Source: UBA2402 sp037139735 (GTDB lineage: Bacteria > Planctomycetota > Phycisphaerae > Phycisphaerales > UBA1924). From it: a DNA stretch of 56,551 nucleotides. Location: assembly GCA_037139735.1 (NCBI GenBank), contig JBAXFU010000009.1, positions 1 through 56,551 of the forward strand, given 5' to 3'. Position numbers and translations under genes: made by a program. Under the pieces are notes generated by a model. It was not told the origin of the DNA. It made no database searches and saw only the letters and a program-made list of their open reading frames with translations. The first letter of the stretch is position 1; every line of letters starts with the position of its first letter. Positions 50,442-56,551 of this stretch are shown piece by piece.

Positions 50442-52034
50442 ATGATGGAAACGCTTGCTGACGCTTTCGGTGGCACGCGCCGCGACGCGGCCGCCGCCAC
50501 GCTCGTGCTCACCGCCGCCGCCACCATGATGGCTGCCGCGCCGGCCAAGGCGGACGACTTCACCGACGTGGCCAACCACCCCTATGCGCAGATCCAGATG
50601 GCCCAGCGGAGCGACCCGGTGCTCCTGCCCGCGCTCGCGAAGCTGGAGCCGGCGCCCAAGGTCCTCGAGCAACTCGAGCGGGCCATGCTCATGCCCGCCG
50701 GGGGCGAAGGGTGGGACGCGGCGGCGGCATGGGCCCAGGCCAAGCCCCAGCAGGACGCCCTGCAGGCGTTGGCGACCGTCACCAAGGAACGGGACTGGAA
50801 GAAGGCCAACGCCTTCGGCCAGCGTTACGGCATCGAGGACGTGCCCCTCGAGATGATCCAGGCGGGACTCTTCACCGACCTTGGCGACCCACCGACGCTC
50901 GCGGCGGCGAAGATCCAGTTCCTCCCCGCCCTCGACCGGCTGGCGTGCCTGGTGCACGTCGAGGCGACGCGTCTGGCGGCGGCCGGCAAGCCCAGCGACG
51001 CCATCGACCTGCTGACCAACCTGATGTGCCTGGGCCGCCAGATGGCCGACCGTCAGATGTTCCCGGAGGTCAAGTGGGGCCTGACCCACATGAAGACCTG
51101 CGCCGAGCGCATCCGCGACGTGGCGTACGTCGACGGCAAGGGCGCGTCCGTGACGGACCTGACTCGCCTGAAGGAGCAGATCAAGAAGCTCGACGACAAG
51201 AGCAACTCGTACCTCGACGTGGGACGCATCGCGTTCCCGGCGGGCAACAAGGCCGCGGCGGGACAACTCGTGGCCCGCATGTACAAGGCCGACGGCTCGC
51301 TCGACGAGCACGCCTTCGCGGCGACGATGTCGCGTCTTGGCAGCACCAAGCGGCCGCTGCGTCTGTTCAGCGAATCGGGCAAGTGGCGGACGGTCGCCGC
51401 CTCGCAGGCCTCCGGATCCGCGGCGGCCAAGCAGGTCGACGCCCTCTTCAGCGACTGGGCGTCGCGATGGACGACCCCATGGTTCGACAAGCGGATGGCC
51501 AATGTCCGCGAGTACGACAAGTTCGAGCGGGTCCAGAACGCCGCGGTGGCGGCCGTGGTGCCCGACATGTCGGAACTGCAGGATCTGCGGCACCTCGTGC
51601 GGGTCGAACTGGCGGGCACGCGGACGGCCCTTGGCGTCTTCGGATACGCCAAGTCGATCGGCAAGTTGCCGCCGCAGCTGACGGCGATCCGTCCGGCGTG
51701 GATCGCCGACATGGAGATCGACCCCTTCAACCCGGCCGTGGCCGAGGGCAAGCGGCCTTCCCTCGAGTTCTTCGTCCCCATTCGCGACACCGCGCAGTCG
51801 AGCGGCAAGGGGACGCTGCACGAGATGGAAGTCGTGGCCGGAGCCGCCCCCTTCCAGGTCAAGCTGCGCGACGACACCTTCGTCGTCTACTCGGTGGGCT
51901 CGGACAACGCCCGCAACAACGCCAAGCGCGTGCAGAACACCGCGGCGGTGGTCCAGGGGGCCGACTACCTGATCTGGCCCCCCACCGTGTCGCTCGTGCG
52001 TCAGAACCTGCAGGACCGCGGCGATCTCAAGTGA
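50442..52034 (+). CDS. Exported protein of unknown function
   Basis: A 530-residue protein not assigned to a family. The N-terminus (MMETLADAFGGTRRDAAAAT then LVLTAAATMMAAAPAKA) looks like a signal peptide with cleavage after AKA, so it is probably periplasmic. The body is mainly helical with Ala-rich stretches (LEQLERAMLMPAGG, WDAAAAWAQAKPQQDALQAL, DRLACLVHVEATRLAAAGKPSDAIDLLTNLMCLG). The last 110 residues contain PPQLTAIRPAWIADMEIDPFN and FVVYSVGSDNARNNAKRVQN followed by GADYLIWPP, segments that recur at the C-termini of many planctomycete proteins of unknown role. It starts at ATG 50442 or 50445. The M42 peptidase gene begins 64 bases downstream. Confidence 0.72.
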   Translation: MMETLADAFGGTRRDAAAATLVLTAAATMMAAAPAKADDFTDVANHPYAQIQMAQRSDPVLLPALAKLEPAPKVLEQLERAMLMPAGGEGWDAAAAWAQAKPQQDALQALATVTKERDWKKANAFGQRYGIEDVPLEMIQAGLFTDLGDPPTLAAAKIQFLPALDRLACLVHVEATRLAAAGKPSDAIDLLTNLMCLGRQMADRQMFPEVKWGLTHMKTCAERIRDVAYVDGKGASVTDLTRLKEQIKKLDDKSNSYLDVGRIAFPAGNKAAAGQLVARMYKADGSLDEHAFAATMSRLGSTKRPLRLFSESGKWRTVAASQASGSAAAKQVDALFSDWASRWTTPWFDKRMANVREYDKFERVQNAAVAAVVPDMSELQDLRHLVRVELAGTRTALGVFGYAKSIGKLPPQLTAIRPAWIADMEIDPFNPAVAEGKRPSLEFFVPIRDTAQSSGKGTLHEMEVVAGAAPFQVKLRDDTFVVYSVGSDNARNNAKRVQNTAAVVQGADYLIWPPTVSLVRQNLQDRGDLK

Positions 52035-52098
52035 ACGGCCGCCGCATCGGCATCATCCATCCCCACCACCAACGCCCCGCGGGGCAAGGAAGCGCGTC

Positions 52099-53175
52099 AT
52101 GGAGAATCTGGATCTTCTCAAGCGGCTGTGCGAGACCCCCGGCGTGCCCGGGCGCGAGGAGCGAGTGCGGGCGCTGATCGAGCGCGAAGTGGCGGGACTC
52201 TTCGATTCCGTCGAGGTGGACGCGTTGGGCTCGCTGATCTGCCGCCGCTCTCCCAGGGCCGGGAAGAAGCGCAAGCTCGCGAAGTCGTCGGGATCGCCGA
52301 CGCGCGTGATGCTGCTGTGCCACATGGACGAGATCGGCTTCTACGTGACGGCGATCGACAAGAACGGGTTCCTGTGGATGAACCCGGCGGGCGGCTTCGA
52401 CACCCGCAACCTCTTCTCGCGTCGCGTGACGGTCGTCACCGACTCGGGCGACCTGCACGGCGTGATGAATCCGGGCGGCAGGCCCGTGCACATCAGCAGC
52501 CCCAAGGACCGCGAGCGGGTGCCGGAAGTGAAGGAGTTCTTCGTCGACACGGGGCTTGATGCCAAGGACGTGCACAAGAAGATCAAGGTGGGCGACTACG
52601 TGGTGATGAACGAGCCGGCGCTCGAGATGGGCGCCAAGTTCGTGAGCAAGGCCCTCGACAACCGCGTGGCCTGCTGGCTGGGCATCGAGGCCGTCCGCAA
52701 GCTCGAGGCCTCGGGCTCGGGCCATGCCTGCGAAGTGGTCGTGGCCTTCACCACGCAGGAGGAGGTCGGGCTCCGCGGCGCGAAGACCGCCAGCCACGCC
52801 GTGGCCCCGCACATCGGCATCGGCATCGACGTCACGCTGGCGTGCGACACGCCGGGCGTGCCGGACGAGGAGAGCGTCACCAAGCACGGCAAGGGCTTCG
52901 GGCTGCACATCAAGGACAGCAGCTTCATCTCCGACCATCGCCTGGTCGCCGACGTCGAGAAGGTCGCGAAGAAGCACCGCATTGCGTACCAGCGGACGAT
53001 CCTGGCCGCGGGCGGGCAGGACGGCGCGGCCGCCCAGCAGGCCGCGGCGGGCGCGAGGGCGGTGGGCATCACCGTGGGCACCCGCTACATCCACACCGTC
53101 ACCGAGATGATCGACAAGAAGGATCTCTACGCCGCCCGCGACGTGCTCGCGGCGTACCTGGGCTCGGTCGACTGA
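52099..53175 (+). CDS. M42 family metallopeptidase (glutamyl aminopeptidase/endoglucanase-like)
   Basis: A 358-residue cytosolic aminopeptidase of the M42 family, which forms large tetrahedral dodecamers and trims peptides. The dinuclear metal site is present: LLCHMDEIGFYVTAID (first His/Asp region), SKALDNRVACWLGIEAV (bridging Asp), VVVAFTTQEEVGLRGAKTAS (catalytic and ligand Glu pair), and GIGIDVTLACDTPGVPD (Asp). The PDZ-like insertion domain of the family lies between about residues 75 and 170 (LWMNPAGGFDTRNLFSRRVTVV, HGVMNPGGRPVHISS). The end carries GVPTRYIH-equivalent GITVGTRYIHTVTEMIDKKDL. AAGGAAG precedes the ATG. The dipeptide transporter genes follow, fitting peptide uptake and use. 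Confidence 0.93.
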   Translation: MENLDLLKRLCETPGVPGREERVRALIEREVAGLFDSVEVDALGSLICRRSPRAGKKRKLAKSSGSPTRVMLLCHMDEIGFYVTAIDKNGFLWMNPAGGFDTRNLFSRRVTVVTDSGDLHGVMNPGGRPVHISSPKDRERVPEVKEFFVDTGLDAKDVHKKIKVGDYVVMNEPALEMGAKFVSKALDNRVACWLGIEAVRKLEASGSGHACEVVVAFTTQEEVGLRGAKTASHAVAPHIGIGIDVTLACDTPGVPDEESVTKHGKGFGLHIKDSSFISDHRLVADVEKVAKKHRIAYQRTILAAGGQDGAAAQQAAAGARAVGITVGTRYIHTVTEMIDKKDLYAARDVLAAYLGSVD

Positions 53176-53216
53176 GACGCGGGCCGCTCGGTCAGCGTCC
53201 GGGTCGCGTCCTCGCC

Positions 53217-53261
53217 ATGACCACGACCATGACCACGACCATGATCACGACCATGATCACG
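53217..53261 (+). repeat. Twelve-base tandem repeat at the 5' end of the permease gene
   Basis: ATGACCACGACC twice (53217-53240), then ATGATCACGACC (53241-53252) and ATGATCACG (53253-53261). It encodes MTTTMTTTMITTMIT and supplies four in-frame ATG codons. Confidence 0.85.
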
Positions 53262-54406
53262 CCGGCGACTCCCTCCGCCATGGTCTCGACCTGGTCTCGC
53301 CTGCGGCTGCAGTCGCGGCTTGGCGTCGCCGTCTTGGCGATCATGGTCGCCGCGTGCTTCCTCACGCTTCCATGGACGCTCGGGCGCGAGGCCTCCGACT
53401 CGGGCCGATCCGTGCCACGCTACAACGCCGGCCGCACCACCGAGGCGCTCTCCCGCCCCACCTGGTCGCCGACGGATCCCCAGCGTGCATGGGGGACCGA
53501 CGCGTTGGGGCGGAGCGTGCTGGTGAGGTGCCTGGCGGGCGGGGCGACGTCGCTGGTCATCGGCATGCTCGCCGCGGCGGTGTCGGTAAGCATCGGCACG
53601 CTCTGGGGCGCGGTGGCGGCGTACTCGGGCGGGCGGATCGATTCCCTGATGATGCGGATCGTGGACGTGCTCTACGGGCTGCCGTACGTGCTCCTGGTCG
53701 TGCTGCTGGCCGTGGCCTCCGACTCGCTGGTGGACGAGCACGTGTCGAGACGCAGGGAGCGATCGGCGTGGGAGCGGGAGCGGCTGGCGGCCACGCTTGG
53801 CGAACACGCGCCGACGCCCGCGGCGATGGCCGTGATGTTGCGAGCGCCGGATCGCGAGGCGACCGCGGAGGTGCGGCGAGTGCGGGCCGAGTCGCTGGAG
53901 GCGGTGCCGCCGCGGACGCTCTCGGAGGGGACGCGAACGCTGCTGAACCTGGGCACCCTGCTGGTGGCCATCGGCGGCGTGAGTTGGCTGACGATGGCGC
54001 GGGTGGTGCGGGGGCAGGTGCTGACGCTCAAGGAGCGGGCGTTCGTGGAGGCGGCGAAAGCGGCCGGCGCATCGCCGGCGAGGATCTTCCGGGTGCACCT
54101 GTTGCCGAACCTGACGGGGACGATCGTGGTGTACGCGACGCTGACGGTGCCTCAGGCGATCCTGCAGGAGTCGTTCCTGTCGTTCCTGGGGGTCGGGGTG
54201 CAGCCGCCGATGCCCAGTTGGGGGACGCTGGCGGCGGAGGGGCTCGGCGAGATCAACCCCTACGGCCCGCGGTGGTGGCTGCTGGCGTTGCCGTGCGTGC
54301 TGCTGTCGCTGACGCTGCTGTCGCTGAACTTCATCGGCGAGGGGATCCGCGAGGCGGTCGATCCCAGGGCAGTTCGCCGGGGGACGTCGACGGGGGAGGC
54401 CCCGCG

Positions 54407-54410
<4 letters not shown>
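53217..54410 (+). CDS. Dipeptide/oligopeptide ABC transporter permease, DppC/OppC type, with a large insert
   Basis: A 397-residue inner-membrane permease. TM1 is LGVAVLAIMVAACFLTLPW (about 35-53), then AWGTDALGRSVLVRCLAGGA (DppC signature), TM2-TM3 (SLVIGMLAAAVSVSIGTLWG, VDVLYGLPYVLLVVLLAVA). Where OppC/DppC proteins normally have a loop of about 10-15 residues, this one has about 75 extra (VDEHVSRRRERSAWERERLA to RTLSEGTRTLLNLG), highly charged. After it come VSWLTMARVVRGQVLTLKERAFVEAAKAAGASPARIFRVHLLPN (the EAA loop that docks the ATPase), FLSFLGVGVQPPMPSWGTL and the last TM. The start is ambiguous because four in-frame ATG codons lie in a tandem repeat; ATG 53280 (MVSTWSRL) is another candidate. 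A DppB partner is not in the window. It overlaps dppD-like by four bases (ATGA). Confidence 0.87.
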
Positions 54411-55428
<1,018 letters not shown>

Positions 55429-55441
<13 letters not shown>

Positions 55442-56551
55442 TCGTCGCCGACGAACTCTTCGCCTCTCGCGAGCGGAGCCTGCTCACGCGACTGGAGGTG
55501 GGCCTGGCCGACGAGGGGGTGCGGGTGGTCTATGCCGTGCCTCAGCGGGTGATCGACTCGACGCCGGGCGGGGCGGCCGAACTCTCCGGGGTCTTCACGC
55601 GGGTGGTGACGTACAACGCGCCGGGACTGGCGATCGGGCGGCGACTGGCGGCGCTCGAACTGGAGCGCAAGCTGGCGGACCTTCCGGGCGATCTCGACGC
55701 GGTCGACGTGGTGCACGTCTTCGGGGGCGCCGCATGGCGTTTGGCCTCGATGATCGCGGACCACGTGAACGCCCCGATGGCGGTCGAGGTGTGGCGAGCG
55801 GGCATGGCCGAGGCGGCCAGGTCGCTGGTGTCGGAGGCCAGGGCGGCGGAACGCACGCTCTTCATCGCCGCCGATCCGCTGATCGAGCGGGAACTGCTGG
55901 CCTCGGCGGGTCCGGTGAGTCGCACGGGACAGAGCCTCTCGCTGCGAACGCGGTGCATTCCCTGGGGCGTTCTGGCCTCGACGGAGCGGCGCCCTCGCGA
56001 CACCGGCGCGGGAACGAGTTCGCCGGCGTCGATCATGATGATCGGCTCGGGGCGGGATGCGGCGGCGTGGCGTGCCGCGCTCAAGGGGTGTGCGCAGGCC
56101 GTGACCTCCGGGCTCGACCTGCTGATCTTCGCCGACGCGTTGGCGGCCAGGCGCAGCGAGTTGTGGACATGCGCCCGCGAACTGGGCATGCTCGATCGGC
56201 TGAGCCTGATCGACGATCTCGAGAGCCGCCGCGACCTGGTGCTGCACGGGCACGTCCTGATGCTCCCCGAGGCCCGCGGCGAACAGCACTGCATCACGCT
56301 CGAGTCGATGGCGTCGGAACTGATCGTGATCTCGGCCACCGACCCGCACTCGACGCTGCTGCAGCCGGGCCGCACGTGCGCCTGCCTCGACCCCTCCTCG
56401 GCGGCCCACTGGTCCGACGTGCTCGTTCGGCTCCTGCGCGATCATGCCGCGGCGGCCACGCTGACCGAGAGCGCCCGCCTGCACGTGCAGGTGCATCGCA
56501 AGGCCTCCGATCAGGTCCGGGGGGTGCTGGCGGCGTACGCCGACCTGACCC
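55429..56551 (+). CDS. Glycosyltransferase-like protein, GT4 type (cut by the right edge)
   Basis: About 374 codons are visible without a stop. The N-terminus MRVLIVADELFASRERSLLT then GLADEGVRVVYAVP is a typical GT-B first strand. DAVDVVHVFGGAAWRLASMI and NAPMAVEVWRAGMAEA follow. The second domain starts with SIMMIGSGRDAAAWRAALKG and contains LLIFADALAARRSELWTCAR, DDLESRRDLVLHGHVLMLPE and EQHCITLESMASELIVISAT, in the position of the E-x7-E donor motif of group 1 transferases, here H-C-I-T-L-E instead of G-x-P-x-x-x-L-E. So it is a divergent GT4 or a non-catalytic relative. AGGAGA stands four bases upstream of ATG 55429. The start lies within the dppD-like gene. Confidence 0.7.

Overview
The window is high-GC DNA that looks like a chromosome segment from a planctomycete, most likely of the Phycisphaerae/Phycisphaerales type. 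The evidence is three secreted proteins ending in the two-loop 'GC-type' dockerin tail, a PEP-CTERM-like protein, several Tat-exported Gfo/Idh/MocA oxidoreductases and sugar-isomerase TIM barrels, a bacterial tricorn protease, and the short UVR-motif family protein of planctomycetes. This placement is inference from protein families; no rRNA gene is present to confirm it.

Layout. 1-6.4 kb: carB (cut by the left edge) and glyA on the minus strand, then rpsA on the plus strand. 6.7-10.5 kb: three tandem paralogues (choice-of-anchor C domain plus dockerin), the first broken by a one-base frameshift in a run of seven C. 10.55-11.1 kb: a gene-free block of hairpins. 11.1-17.8 kb: a minus-strand sugar-isomerase/oxidoreductase pair, a DtxR-type regulator, a MATE exporter, a helix-turn-helix protein and a PEP-CTERM protein. 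18-22.2 kb: a methyltransferase diverging from kynU and a gene fusing kynurenine 3-monooxygenase to kynurenine formamidase. 22.6-25.3 kb: a GspE/PilB ATPase and a family 9 glycosyltransferase. 25.4-29.1 kb: infA, rpmJ, rpsM, rpsK, rpoA, rplQ, with rpsD absent and wide spacers. 29.3-36.4 kb: a Cys-rich lipoprotein, a TIM-barrel isomerase, a 1338-residue tricorn protease and an oxidoreductase. 36.6-40.9 kb: apbE, an oxidoreductase with an altered EKP motif, a membrane cytochrome c, a zinc-ribbon protein and a nitroreductase. 41.2-48.9 kb: a PcrA/UvrD helicase, a FecCD permease, a lone atpC, an ABC exporter pair and a UVR-motif protein. 49.2-56.5 kb: a primary-type sigma factor, an exported protein of unknown function, an M42 peptidase, DppC/DppD-like transporter subunits and a glycosyltransferase cut by the right edge.

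Functional links. The clearest pathway is kynurenine degradation: KynB, KMO and KynU activities (N-formylkynurenine to 3-hydroxyanthranilate) are encoded by only two adjacent genes. Housekeeping translation and transcription genes lie in several separate blocks. A recurring feature is a TANNNT hexamer (often TACGCT or TACAGT) 5-12 bases before a start codon that usually lacks a Shine-Dalgarno sequence, suggesting many leaderless mRNAs. Intergenic regions carry at least three families of dispersed structured repeats. No CRISPR array, tRNA, rRNA, transposase or phage module was found.
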